This document shows positions 28,489-36,794 of a stretch of 40,642 nt of DNA, one piece after another. The position numbers were made by a program, and so were the translations under genes. Position 1 is the first letter of the stretch; each line of letters begins with the position of its first letter. This DNA comes from an uncultured Mucilaginibacter sp. (GTDB lineage Bacteria > Bacteroidota > Bacteroidia > Sphingobacteriales > Sphingobacteriaceae), in contig CAITEP010000001.1 in assembly GCA_903891475.1 (NCBI GenBank), positions 1 to 40,642 of the forward strand, written 5' to 3'. Under the pieces are notes generated by a model, which did not search any database, was not told where the DNA came from, and was given only the letters and a program-made list of their open reading frames with translations.

Positions 28489-29043
28489 TTAGCCGGTTTG
28501 CACACAATTGTCGTACCTTGATCTTTTAAAATCTGCTGGCGTTTTGCCGGTGATTTTTTTAAATTGATTACATAAGTGAGCTACGCTGCTATAATTCATT
28601 TTATAGGATATTTCAGTTAGTGTCAGCTTGTGGTAAACCAACAATTCTTTAACCCGTTCCACCTTATGCTTAATTAAATAGTGTTCAACATTTATACCCT
28701 CCACTTCAGAAAATAAATTGGCCAGAAAAGTGTATTCATGATCTAATTTTTTACTTAAATAAGTTGAAAAATTTATTTTCAAAGGTTCATCTTCGTAATG
28801 TACCATTTCAATGATTACTTTTTTTATTTTATCAATAATCAGGTTTTTCTTATCATCAAGTACAACAAGACCGAACTTTAGCAATCCGGTTTTAAATTCA
28901 TTTAATTGAGCATTAGTAAGCGTGTCAACAACTTCAACTTCTCCAAGTTTAACAATGGTATTATTTGACGTTATTTTTTTTATTTGCTCTTTCACTATCA
29001 TTTCACAGCGAATACAAACCATATTCTTTATGTAAATCTTCAT
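28489..29043 (-). CDS. AraC-type regulator with N-terminal MxCxxC (HMA-like) domain, copy 2
   Basis: 184 residues with the same two-part build as the protein at 2830: MVCIRC at residues 8-13 in an HMA-like domain, then an AraC DNA-binding domain containing TLTEISYKMNYSSVAHLCNQ and ITGKTPADFKR. The first recognition helix is nearly identical between the copies, so both may bind the same DNA. An extra Cys stands in the recognition region. It overlaps the upstream 85-residue gene by 4 bp (ATGA). No island motif is seen upstream of either gene, as expected if it is an upstream regulator. Confidence 0.86.
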   Translation of the reverse strand: MKIYIKNMVCIRCEMIVKEQIKKITSNNTIVKLGEVEVVDTLTNAQLNEFKTGLLKFGLVVLDDKKNLIIDKIKKVIIEMVHYEDEPLKINFSTYLSKKLDHEYTFLANLFSEVEGINVEHYLIKHKVERVKELLVYHKLTLTEISYKMNYSSVAHLCNQFKKITGKTPADFKRSRYDNCVQTG

Positions 29044-29297
29044 AAAGTTGCAGGGTTGAAATCAGGGTGCACGTTTACCTCAAATTCGTGTTGGTAGATA
29101 GGAAAACGATCATCTTTTTCCCAACTTAGAGTGACGTTGTATTTGCCATTTTGAAAATGGCCTAATAGTATTTCGATAAGACTACGTCCTTTGCTATCAA
29201 AGGAAAATTGTTTACAGAGGAAATTTGGCTGTGCCCACATGTTTAGCAGGGCAGTTCCTTTAAAGGGGTGGGTAAAATTAAATTTTAAAGTTTTCAT
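29040..29297 (-). CDS. Small protein of unknown function coupled to AraC copy 2
   Basis: 85 residues, soluble: FNFTHPFKGTALLNMWAQPN at the N-terminus, GRSLIEILLGHFQNGKYNVTLSWEKD in the middle, YQHEFEVNVHPDF at the end, suggesting a beta-rich fold. No family is recognised. The ATGA overlap with the AraC gene indicates translational coupling. AraC copy 1 has no such partner, so it could be a specific modulator (inference). Confidence 0.6.
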   Translation of the reverse strand: MKTLKFNFTHPFKGTALLNMWAQPNFLCKQFSFDSKGRSLIEILLGHFQNGKYNVTLSWEKDDRFPIYQHEFEVNVHPDFNPATL

Positions 29298-29724
29298 AGG
29301 AAATTACGTTGAAAATGAGGCTAAATAGATGTAGACTCTAAGTTCAATGAAATTAACTGATTAATAAATGACGACCGACACTTATGTGCAGATATTGAGC
29401 ACTTTAATACATTGTCAATAAAAATTATGATAATAACTGATTTGAAAATTAAAGGCAGGATTGTACTGAAATAAGTGTTACCCGCTAACCGAAAACGCCC
29501 GGGTTCTTTATTTTGATAGATTTAGCCACTGCTTTTAATAAAATACCGAATAAACAACGGAAGAAACCTTTTTGTAAGCACTAAGATTTACCCTTACCAA
29601 TCTAATGTTTTCTTTGGGAGACGGCTTTAAAATATGATTACTTTTCAGATGAACATAATTTTTTAACAATACGCGAATCAACATTCAATTCAAGCAGTTA
29701 TCATTTACAGTAAGAATACTATTT
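29298..29724. other. Spacer without recognised genes
   Basis: About 430 bp of AT-rich sequence between the 85-residue gene and oleate hydratase (both minus strand). I see no open frame worth calling and no copy of the island motif. The promoter of the small gene/AraC pair should lie here, but I cannot place it with confidence. Confidence 0.5.
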
Positions 29725-31329
29725 TTAAGTTAGTGTTGTTTTAAGGGCATCAAATAATACATCAATATGATGATCGCCTTTATATAAGGGAATTGGTTTT
29801 TTGTCCAGCTCTAACAATCCATAAACAGCAGTTTGGGCCGTTCTCACTGAATATTCTACTGTAAATACAACATCATCCGGCACTTCGGCAAACTGGCCAA
29901 TAAAAGCTAAGTTTTCTGATATTTCAGGTATAACCTGCGGTCTGTCACCCGGCGCCCTCGTTAAAAACTGACTGGTGATGTAGGGTAGCATACAAGGTAT
30001 GCAGTTTGAAGCTTTTAGCAGTTCATCTATAAATTCGTCAAATTCAAGATGGGTAAACAGCTCGGTGAGTATTTCGGTACCTGTGCAGTCGGACATTTTC
30101 TTTTTTACGAAATTCCCTGCTTTGTCCGGATATAAACCGTATCCCCAAAAAACAGTTACATTATCCGGTTGACCAATAAAGTGAGGTTGAAAAGCTAATA
30201 CTATTGACATCAACCAATTGGAGTCCTTAAAAGTAACCAATCCGCCTGTTCCAGCTTTATTGCCGGAAAATTCTTCCATCAGGGCAAAGAATTTTGTACC
30301 CTGACAGGTTACCGTAAACGACTCCCACTTTGACTCATCCACACGGTTGTCAAATACAGCGGGATGCCCAAATTGCTCACTCTTTTTAGCGATCGTCTCC
30401 CATAACTGCCAGCATCCATCTCTTTTATCAGAAATCAGCAGCGGCGCCGAATGCATCGAACCCAAACTTGAGTCCGCGGTCATCGACCCAATAGTCACGA
30501 GTACCATATCATTGACGCGAATATTGATGGATTTCTTTTGTCCATCCTTAACCAACTGAATCTGTTCAACTGTTTTCTTTTCACCTGTCAGTGAAAAATC
30601 CAGATCTGTTACCCTAACACCCATTTCAAATTGAACCCCTCGCTGTTTTAACCATTCAATTAATGGCTTAGCCAGTGAATCAAATTGATTGTAAGGCGTA
30701 CGATCTACTCCCGCTAATGTGTTAATCCGTTTAAACTCATGAATAAAACGGTGCAGGTATCGTTTAAATTCTACAGCGCTATGCCAGGGTTGAAAGGCAA
30801 ACATGGTATCCCACATAAACCAGAAATTAGTTTTGAAGAATTCTGGTTCAAACCATTCATTGATACGTCTTGTGCCGAGGTGACTTTCACTTACCGCCAT
30901 AATTTCGATCAAATCAAGCCTGTCTTTATTACTAAATCCCATCGACGAAACATCCAATATTTGCCCTCCTTCTACAAGACGAGCCAATGAATGCGTTTTG
31001 AGGTTCTGATTAAAAGCTTTTATTTCATCAAGAACTGTTATGCCAGGATCGGCAAGCGATGGAATAAACGAAAAAAGGTCATAGGTACACAAGTAGCTGA
31101 AATTAAGCATCCGGCCACCGCGCATAACATAGCCATCTTCGGGTGATCCTGAACCATCAAGACTGCCACCGGCAATATTGAGCTCCTCGTATATCGTTAT
31201 GTTAGCCGGGTTAATTTGACCGTCTTTTATAAAATACGCCGCACTCGCTAAAGACGCAATACCGCCACCTATGAGATAGACTTTTCTATGCTGAATTGGA
31301 TTGTTAGCATTTATATAGAGATCGTTCAT
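29725..31329 (-). CDS. ohyA: Oleate hydratase (FAD-dependent fatty acid double-bond hydratase)
   Basis: 534 residues. The Rossmann FAD motif is GGGIASLASAAYFIKDG near 22-38, followed by YEELNIAGGSLDG, RGGRMLNFSYLC, and the family segments FWFMWDTMFAFQPWHSAVEF and MLPYITSQFLTRAPGDRP. The family (myosin-cross-reactive antigen) adds water to cis-9 double bonds of unsaturated fatty acids, giving 10-hydroxy acids, and is linked to detoxification. It is shorter than the ~580-650 residues of several characterised members, but both ends look intact. It follows BON copy 2 by 51 bp and is probably read from promoter site 4. Confidence 0.94.
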   Translation of the reverse strand: MNDLYINANNPIQHRKVYLIGGGIASLASAAYFIKDGQINPANITIYEELNIAGGSLDGSGSPEDGYVMRGGRMLNFSYLCTYDLFSFIPSLADPGITVLDEIKAFNQNLKTHSLARLVEGGQILDVSSMGFSNKDRLDLIEIMAVSESHLGTRRINEWFEPEFFKTNFWFMWDTMFAFQPWHSAVEFKRYLHRFIHEFKRINTLAGVDRTPYNQFDSLAKPLIEWLKQRGVQFEMGVRVTDLDFSLTGEKKTVEQIQLVKDGQKKSINIRVNDMVLVTIGSMTADSSLGSMHSAPLLISDKRDGCWQLWETIAKKSEQFGHPAVFDNRVDESKWESFTVTCQGTKFFALMEEFSGNKAGTGGLVTFKDSNWLMSIVLAFQPHFIGQPDNVTVFWGYGLYPDKAGNFVKKKMSDCTGTEILTELFTHLEFDEFIDELLKASNCIPCMLPYITSQFLTRAPGDRPQVIPEISENLAFIGQFAEVPDDVVFTVEYSVRTAQTAVYGLLELDKKPIPLYKGDHHIDVLFDALKTTLT

Positions 31330-31380
31330 TTTTTAGCAATTGATTTGGATAATATCCAGAGGAAAAAAGCCGATTACAAC

Positions 31381-32070
31381 TTAAATATCGTCAACTTTGT
31401 TATTTGCATAGTCTATGATTATTTCATTTTTTACTGTCCTGACTCCTGGTGCATTCCAGGACATTCTTTCGGCCTCTTCCTTTTGATAAAAGGAGTGTAC
31501 TATTCCATGAAGGGTAACCTCATTTTTCGAAACATATACCTGCACATCATGATTGTTCATTGCCCAGTTGCGCGCAATAGCTTGTTCGATGGCTGCTTTT
31601 TCAACTTCATCAGGACTTATGACTTCAATTATGATATTATTTGTAAGTACTTTAATGCCGTCAATGTTACTTGCCGCTTTTTGTGCTGCATTCCTTTGAT
31701 AGTTCCATTCCAGATTCCCATCAAGAATTACGTGGCCATTTTCAACTTCAATCTGCAAACGGTCAAAGGGAATACTGGTGTTAGCTTTCAAAGCCCTTAG
31801 TACATCGCATGCAATTTCAACATCACTTTTTTCATCCTCAGTATTTATTTTGACTTCTATTTTTTCAACCACTGCTTTAACACCTGCTATTTTTTTCGTA
31901 ACATCCTCGGCTATTGATTTCTTGATATAACTTTCAACAATTCCCGAAAGCGTGATTATGCCTTCAAAAGCTTCAACGGTGTTCTGTTTCGGTTTCAGTA
32001 AAGGCTCCCAATTTATAGCTTCCTGTACTTCGTTTTGAAGTTGAAGATTCGTTTTCATTGAAGTAATCAC
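31381..32070 (-). CDS. Triple BON-domain protein, copy 2
   Basis: 229 residues, three BON domains at about 8-75, 83-150 and 155-220, with GIITLSGIV, HVILDGNLEWNYQRNAA and VTLHGIVHSFYQKEEAE. It aligns over its length with the protein at 22906, including WNYQR and AWNAPGV or SWNAPGV. No signal peptide. The start could be ATG 32070 or ATG 32058 (MKTNLQLQNEV), and the latter matches copy 1 (MKTNQDLQKDV) best. Confidence 0.93.
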   Translation of the reverse strand: MITSMKTNLQLQNEVQEAINWEPLLKPKQNTVEAFEGIITLSGIVESYIKKSIAEDVTKKIAGVKAVVEKIEVKINTEDEKSDVEIACDVLRALKANTSIPFDRLQIEVENGHVILDGNLEWNYQRNAAQKAASNIDGIKVLTNNIIIEVISPDEVEKAAIEQAIARNWAMNNHDVQVYVSKNEVTLHGIVHSFYQKEEAERMSWNAPGVRTVKNEIIIDYANNKVDDI

Positions 32071-32116
32071 GGGTTTTAGAAAAATCTATATTTAAATTTT
32101 CTTAATTAATATGTTT

Positions 32117-32338
32117 TTAGCCCGCTACATCAGTTTTAAGTATTCTTTTACTTTCCTGATATTGATCATTCGTAATTTCTCCGGAAGCAAAGCGCTTTTG
32201 AAGAATATCTAGTGGAGCATCCTTTCTCCTCCGCTGACCTGGAATATCATAGGGTGTAGCAAATATCCAAAAGATCATAATCATCCAAATGAACCACCAA
32301 ATAAAGTTCATTCCCCAGAAATTATTATAATACATCAT
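32117..32338 (-). CDS. Small membrane protein with SHOCT domain, copy 2
   Basis: 73 residues with one membrane segment (about 9-27) starting MMYYNNFWGMNFIWWFIW, a YDIPGQRRR linker and a SHOCT domain (LDILQKRFASGEITNDQYQE). It is nearly colinear with the protein at 24144. First gene behind promoter site 4, followed by BON copy 2. The SHOCT-BON pairing occurs twice in the island. Confidence 0.9.
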   Translation of the reverse strand: MMYYNNFWGMNFIWWFIWMIMIFWIFATPYDIPGQRRRKDAPLDILQKRFASGEITNDQYQESKRILKTDVAG

Positions 32339-32375
32339 GATTTAGTTTCTTAATTGTGAATTGATTTTCACATCA

Positions 32376-32440
32376 CAAAGTTGCTGGCCTTTGGAAAAAA
32401 AATGTTATTCAATTCTGTCTATTAGTTACATCATTCACAC
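32376..32440 (-). promoter_or_regulatory. Composite island promoter, site 4 (SHOCT-BON-oleate hydratase)
   Basis: Minus strand: box 1 GTGTGAATGATGTAAC (32440-32425), box 2 GAATAACATTT (32410-32400), -7-like CAACTTTG (32383-32376), with spacings of 14 and 16 nt. It lies 37 bp before the SHOCT start and is divergent from site 7. Confidence 0.85.
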
Positions 32441-32479
32441 ATTTAGTGATGCCATTGGTTCTTATGCGGTTTAAGAAAT

Positions 32480-32545
32480 GTGTGAATTATGTAGATTATT
32501 TCCATTGTTGTGTAACAAATTAACTCTTTGCTGTATACACATTTG
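32480..32545 (+). promoter_or_regulatory. Composite island promoter, site 7 (universal stress protein)
   Basis: Plus strand: box 1 GTGTGAATTATGTAGA (32480-32495), box 2 GTGTAACAAAT (32510-32520), -7-like CACATTTG (32538-32545), with spacings of 14 and 17 nt. It lies 69 bp before the USP start. Confidence 0.85.
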
Positions 32546-32614
32546 CTGCTGCAACTTTTTTAGTTTACAATTTGAGGGTCTTTTGTTTATTAAAATAAGC
32601 GCTATTATTAAAAA

Positions 32615-33472
32615 ATGAAAACTTTACTTTTTTCGACAGATTTTTCTGAAAACGCGACTCACGCTATCAGATATGGATATTATTTAGCAAGTGAAATCAA
32701 AGCGAACATTTTGTTATTTAATGATGTCCTGGTTCCAACGGAAGCGACTTATTCAGGTTTGTTGGGCTGGCCTGTGGACGAATTTGATATAATTTTGAAA
32801 GACAGTACAAAAGAGTTGATCAAGCTTAAAACTTTACTCGAAAAAGGCGGACAAACAACAGGCTTTCATCCTGCTGTTAACTATTTAAACCAATCAGGAA
32901 TCTTAACGGATATAATCAACAATATTATTGCCGATAAAAAAGTAGATCTCGTTGTTATCGGCACACATGGCGGCGGTGAACTTAGTACTTTATTGTTGGG
33001 GAACCATAGCAGAAATTTAATAGATGGTATTAGCGGTCCATTATTACTGATACCGCCTGCCGCCAAACTATTTCAGATAAAAAAAATAGCTTTTGCCAGT
33101 GACTTTACAGACCCGGAAGAGGACATCAAATCAATTGCTTTATTAACAGGATTGGCAAATCCACTAAAGGCAGAAATATTATTAAAACATATCTATGAAG
33201 GAGAGGATCAATTGCCAGAATTTGAAAAACGGATCAATCAATTTATAAATGATCTCGCTGTTAAGGTAAGTTTTTCAAAAATAAAATATACTTTGTACAA
33301 AAGTAACGGTGCTCAATCGGGTTTGGAATGGCTTTGTGAAAACGGGGATATTGATATCCTCGCCATGATGCATCGTTCACATACCTTTATTGATAGTCTT
33401 TTCAGGGGAAGCCAGACTCAAAAAATTGCTGGCCAAATTCCTATTCCATTGCTGGTATTTCCCTGTAAATAA
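32615..33472 (+). CDS. Universal stress protein, tandem UspA domains
   Basis: 285 residues made of two UspA-like domains (about 1-148 and 150-285). Domain 1 begins TLLFSTDFSENATHAIRYG and has the ATP-loop-like GTHGGGELSTLLLGNHSRN followed by PLLLIPP. Domain 2 has IAFASDFTDPEED and MMHRSHTFIDSLFRGSQTQK followed by PLLVFP, with a less complete nucleotide loop. Such proteins respond to starvation or low oxygen. Monocistronic, behind promoter site 7. Confidence 0.94.
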   Translation: MKTLLFSTDFSENATHAIRYGYYLASEIKANILLFNDVLVPTEATYSGLLGWPVDEFDIILKDSTKELIKLKTLLEKGGQTTGFHPAVNYLNQSGILTDIINNIIADKKVDLVVIGTHGGGELSTLLLGNHSRNLIDGISGPLLLIPPAAKLFQIKKIAFASDFTDPEEDIKSIALLTGLANPLKAEILLKHIYEGEDQLPEFEKRINQFINDLAVKVSFSKIKYTLYKSNGAQSGLEWLCENGDIDILAMMHRSHTFIDSLFRGSQTQKIAGQIPIPLLVFPCK

Positions 33473-33558
33473 AAAGCGTAATCGTTGCAAGTTGGTTTAA
33501 TTAAATTCATTTTGCTCAATTTCTAACTTTACCGCACAGGCAAATTTCGAATACTGAT

Positions 33559-33624
33559 GTGGGAATGATGTAACTTTTTTCTTGTTTTATATAACAGCAA
33601 CAAACACTATCGAAGCAATCTTTG
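33559..33624 (+). promoter_or_regulatory. Composite island promoter, site 8 (aldehyde dehydrogenase)
   Basis: Plus strand: box 1 GTGGGAATGATGTAAC (33559-33574), box 2 ATATAACAGCA (33589-33599), -7-like AATCTTTG (33617-33624), with spacings of 14 and 17 nt. It lies 23 bp before the ATG at 33648, so the leader is very short. Confidence 0.8.
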
Positions 33625-33647
33625 CTAAATAATATTTATCTTAAATT

Positions 33648-35030
33648 ATGGCAATTCAAACAGTCAATCCAAACACAAACAAGGTTGTAAAATCTTTTGA
33701 AGAAATGAGTGATAATGCAGTTGATGCAGCAGTAGCAAAAGCAGAAAGTGCTTATACTGACTGGCGTAAAACCAGTTACGAACAGCGGAGCGTTATATTG
33801 CATAAAGTTGCTTCCCTGATGCTCGAAAAAAAGGAACATTTGGCTACATTAATTACATTAGAAATGGGCAAGTTATTTGCCCAGGCAGAAGCAGAAGTCG
33901 TTTTAAGCGCTAATATTATTGACTATTACGCTACACATGCCAAAAAATTCCTTGCTGATAAGCATTTAAATCCTGATCACGGTAAAGCATTTATACGCCA
34001 CAGCCCGATAGGTGTGTTATTTGGGGTTGAGCCATGGAATTTTCCATTATATCAGGTAGCTCGTTTCGCAGCACCAAATATCATGATAGGAAATACCGTT
34101 TTAGTAAAACATGCTTCAATTGTTCCACAATGCGGTATCGCTATTGAAGAATTATTTAAAGAGGCGGGTGCACCTACCGGGCTTTATACCAACTTATTGA
34201 TTTCGGGTAAACGTGCCTCCGCACTGGTAGCAGATGAAAGAATAAAAGGTGTATCACTAACTGGAAGTGAGGAAGCTGGTGCTAGTATAGCTTCAGAAGC
34301 TGGAAAGCATTTGAAAAAATCGGTTTTGGAATTAGGTGGAAGCGATGCATTTATAATTCTCGAAGATGCCGACATTGACCAGGCTGTAGAATGGGCAGTT
34401 GTAGGCCGTTTAAATAATAACGGGGAATGCTGTGTAGCCTCGAAAAGGTTTATAGCGGTTGAATCTATCGCTGATGAATTCCTGAGTAAATTCAAAAATA
34501 AACTATCAGCAATAATTGTAGGTGACCCAATGGATCCGAAAACACAATTGGGCCCTTTGAGCAGCGAGGCTGCTGCGGTCCAGTTAGCTGAACAGGTTAA
34601 AAAAGCTGTAGCAGAAGGAGCAACGGTGTTGTTGGGTGGAAAAAGACCTGATCGTGCTGGAGCATTTATGGAACCAACGATTTTAACTAATATAAAACCC
34701 GGAATGGCCGCTTATCACGAAGAATTATTTGGACCTGTGGCTGCTTTCTACCGTGTAAAGGATGAACAGGCAGCTATTAAACTAGCCAATGACTCTCCAT
34801 TCGGTTTGGGAGGGTCTGTCTTTACACAGGACATAGAACGGGGCAAGCGCGTGGCAGATCAGATAGATACTGGAATGGTATTTATCAATCACCCAACCTG
34901 GACACAGGCTGATTTGCCTTTTGGCGGCACCAAGGGTTCAGGATATGGTCGTGAACTTTCCGAATTAGGTATTGACGAATTTGTAAACAAAAAATTGATT
35001 CGAACAAGTGCACTTTCAGATCCATTTTAA
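33648..35030 (+). CDS. NAD(P)-dependent aldehyde dehydrogenase (succinate-semialdehyde dehydrogenase type)
   Basis: 460 residues, ALDH superfamily. The order is LITLEMGKLFAQAEAEV, the cofactor-binding GVEPWNFPLYQVARFAAP, VSLTGSEEAGASI, the general-base Glu in LELGGSDAFIILEDAD, and the catalytic Cys in NNGECCVASKRF (about residue 261). It resembles GabD/Sad-type enzymes of about 455-460 residues that oxidise succinic semialdehyde and related aldehydes. The substrate is not certain, since no other GABA genes are near, so I give no symbol. It is the last clear target of the island promoter motif. Confidence 0.9.
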   Translation: MAIQTVNPNTNKVVKSFEEMSDNAVDAAVAKAESAYTDWRKTSYEQRSVILHKVASLMLEKKEHLATLITLEMGKLFAQAEAEVVLSANIIDYYATHAKKFLADKHLNPDHGKAFIRHSPIGVLFGVEPWNFPLYQVARFAAPNIMIGNTVLVKHASIVPQCGIAIEELFKEAGAPTGLYTNLLISGKRASALVADERIKGVSLTGSEEAGASIASEAGKHLKKSVLELGGSDAFIILEDADIDQAVEWAVVGRLNNNGECCVASKRFIAVESIADEFLSKFKNKLSAIIVGDPMDPKTQLGPLSSEAAAVQLAEQVKKAVAEGATVLLGGKRPDRAGAFMEPTILTNIKPGMAAYHEELFGPVAAFYRVKDEQAAIKLANDSPFGLGGSVFTQDIERGKRVADQIDTGMVFINHPTWTQADLPFGGTKGSGYGRELSELGIDEFVNKKLIRTSALSDPF

Positions 35031-35060
35031 TCTATATTTTGATATAAATAAATTAGATTT

Positions 35061-35102
35061 GCAGGTATTGCTTTACCACTTTTCAGTCGAAGTGAAACCT
35101 GC
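35061..35102 (+). terminator. Possible terminator after the aldehyde dehydrogenase gene
   Basis: GCAGGT (35061-35066) can pair with ACCTGC (35097-35102), with an inner CACTT/AAGTG pairing, followed by T-rich sequence. The interrupted stem makes this a weak call. Confidence 0.35.
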
Positions 35103-35160
35103 TGATTTATTTTCCTTATAAAGTCAAATTAAACGACATAGTTGAACAATCGGAATAAAT

Positions 35161-35500
35161 TTATTTAAGTCTTCTCCCAATTTTATCAGATTCTACATCG
35201 ACGATAAGATCGATTTTTAGCTGTAAAACTGTATTTTTTTTGAGAATGTTTAGATTATTTTGGTTCTCTTTCATCCATGCTGCTAATTTAAAACGTGATT
35301 TGGAATTAGCTGGATCTCCTAACAGAGGACAATGATTTCCTTGTTTAATACTTGTATTTGATTCAGCTTTCAGTTCTACTGCAATAAATAAAAACTTTAC
35401 CACCGTGTTTTAAGAAATCTAAAGTAAAGGAGAGGCCAATTCCAGAAATGCCGCCGATAATTAAAATGGTGTTTACTGTTAATTTTATTTTTAAAGAACT
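35161..35500 (-). pseudogene. Degraded short-chain dehydrogenase (DltE-like SDR) fragment
   Basis: Reading the minus strand from about 35500, one frame gives NTILIIGGISGIGLSFTLDF and then LKHGGKV, the SDR cofactor motif (usually TGGxSGIG), and soon stops. An overlapping frame (35403-35161) continues with RFKLAAWMKENQNNLNILKK and a degraded version of the usual INNAG segment. No clean start codon is present, a frameshift joins the halves, and only about 110 of ~245 residues remain. The remnant lies between the aldehyde dehydrogenase and NmrA-like genes and shows local gene decay. Confidence 0.8.
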
Positions 35501-35540
35501 AAGGCTTCTGAAAATAGTTTAACCTATATAAAAAAATCAT

Positions 35541-36413
35541 ATGAAAGTATTAGTTGTCGGAGCAACAGGCAAATTTGCTGGGTTGGTCATTCCTGAATTA
35601 AAAAAAAGAGGTGTGACTGTTTATGGTCTGTTGCATAACAAAAATAAAGCTGAGGAAGCTAAAAAACGTGGTGCAGATGAACTTGTTACGGGCGACCTGA
35701 ACGATATACAAAGCTTAAGATCTGCTGCTGAAGGGATGGATGGAGTATTTCATATCAATCCCGCTTTTCTAGAGAACGAGGCGGAAGCTGGCATAAACAT
35801 GGTGAACGCAGCAATTAGTGCCGGCGTAAGGAAATTTGTTTTCAGTGGGGTTTACCATCCTTCATTGTCACTTATCAATCATGCAGGTAAACGTCATGTT
35901 GAGGAAGCTCTTTACTATTCTGATTTGGTATTTACGATTCTACAGCCATCAAGCTTTATGCAAAACCTGGATGCCGGCTGGGACCAGATGATGGAATCCG
36001 GGAAACTGATGCAGCCATTTAGCAAATATTCCAAAATGACCTATATTGACTACAGAGATGTCGCAGAAGTAGCTGCTATTGCTATGACTGGAGACCACTT
36101 AAACTATGGCACTTTCGACCTGAGTTTTCGTGGAATGTATAACCGCATTGAGATTGCAAAGCAAATCAGCGAAGTCTCCGGCCGGATAATAGAAGCGGAA
36201 GAAGTGCCATTCGAAGATTGGGCTTCCTCTGCCAAAATCCCTGAGGGGCCGATAAAGGAAGGTCTGAAAGCGATGTACGCAAACTATAATAAAAATGGAT
36301 TCAAAGGCGGCAATGATATCATTCTTCGGGCTTTATTGAATAGAGAACCAAGAACACTACAAGATTATTTACGGGAAATGGCTTACAAAGAAGAAATCAC
36401 CCAGCCGAATTAA
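35541..36413 (+). CDS. NmrA/atypical SDR family NAD(P)-binding protein
   Basis: 290 residues. The N-terminal Rossmann motif is VVGATGKFAG, with the strand-2 region VYGLLHNKNKAEE and GDLNDIQSLRSAAEGMDGVF. VRKFVFSGVYHP follows, where the catalytic Tyr pattern of classical SDRs is altered, and LQPSSFMQNL is typical of NmrA-like proteins. Members act as NAD(P) sensors or reduce quinones or small carbonyls; the function here is unknown. No island motif is seen upstream, so it may not belong to the regulon. Confidence 0.88.
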   Translation: MKVLVVGATGKFAGLVIPELKKRGVTVYGLLHNKNKAEEAKKRGADELVTGDLNDIQSLRSAAEGMDGVFHINPAFLENEAEAGINMVNAAISAGVRKFVFSGVYHPSLSLINHAGKRHVEEALYYSDLVFTILQPSSFMQNLDAGWDQMMESGKLMQPFSKYSKMTYIDYRDVAEVAAIAMTGDHLNYGTFDLSFRGMYNRIEIAKQISEVSGRIIEAEEVPFEDWASSAKIPEGPIKEGLKAMYANYNKNGFKGGNDIILRALLNREPRTLQDYLREMAYKEEITQPN

Positions 36414-36579
36414 GCTAAACAATCTAACTGTATTTTATATCTTCAGGTATATAAAAGTAATATCTGAGTTTTAAGACTGCTTTACTTTTAGGTCTATTTA
36501 TTCCTTTTGTCTTTTATCCTGCACAATATGTTATTTAGCCTGGACTCAACAAAAAAATTTAATAACAAAAGACTTCTAA
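36414..36579. other. Start of the 1.4-kb repeat-rich spacer
   Basis: 36414-37818 has no gene that I can support. It contains, in order, an 11-bp tandem repeat, a REP-like copy, a short hairpin repeat and several imperfect direct repeats, each listed separately. An open frame over 36584-36802 is just the REP sequence. Confidence 0.6.
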
Positions 36580-36601
36580 ATATTTACACCATATTTACAC
36601 C
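36580..36601 (+). repeat. Tandem ATATTTACACC repeat
   Basis: Two exact adjacent 11-mers (36580-36590, 36591-36601). The TTTACACC core at 11-bp spacing resembles the repeats upstream of the integrases at both window edges (11-12 bp spacing). It lies 57 bp before REP copy 2. Confidence 0.6.
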
Positions 36602-36658
36602 AAGGCGGTTAATAACTTTGCAACTATTTGATATAAAAAATGTTATAAATTCAAATCG

Positions 36659-36794
36659 AATCCCTCCGGGATTATAACCAATCCGAAGGATTGAAATGTT
36701 TATAGCATAAATGAATTGTAGGAGGTACGACCCCGCATGGGGTCGCCTAAATAACGTATCATAAATGCTATAAACATTTAATCCCTTCGGGATT
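36659..36794. repeat. REP-like palindromic repeat, copy 2 (complete)
   Basis: The copy is bounded by terminal palindromes AATCCC-TCC-GGGATT (36659-36673) and AATCCC-TTC-GGGATT (36780-36794). Inside are AATCCGAAGGATT, the inverted pair ATGTTTATAGC/GCTATAAACAT, and a GACCCC/GGGGTC hairpin. It matches copy 1 at 1168-1290 at high identity. No transposase or RAYT gene is near. Confidence 0.8.

Noticed and set aside
30160..30180. GTTACATTA inside oleate hydratase resembling box 1
   Set aside because: No GTGTGA part, no second box at 21 bp and no -7 box; it lies within coding sequence.
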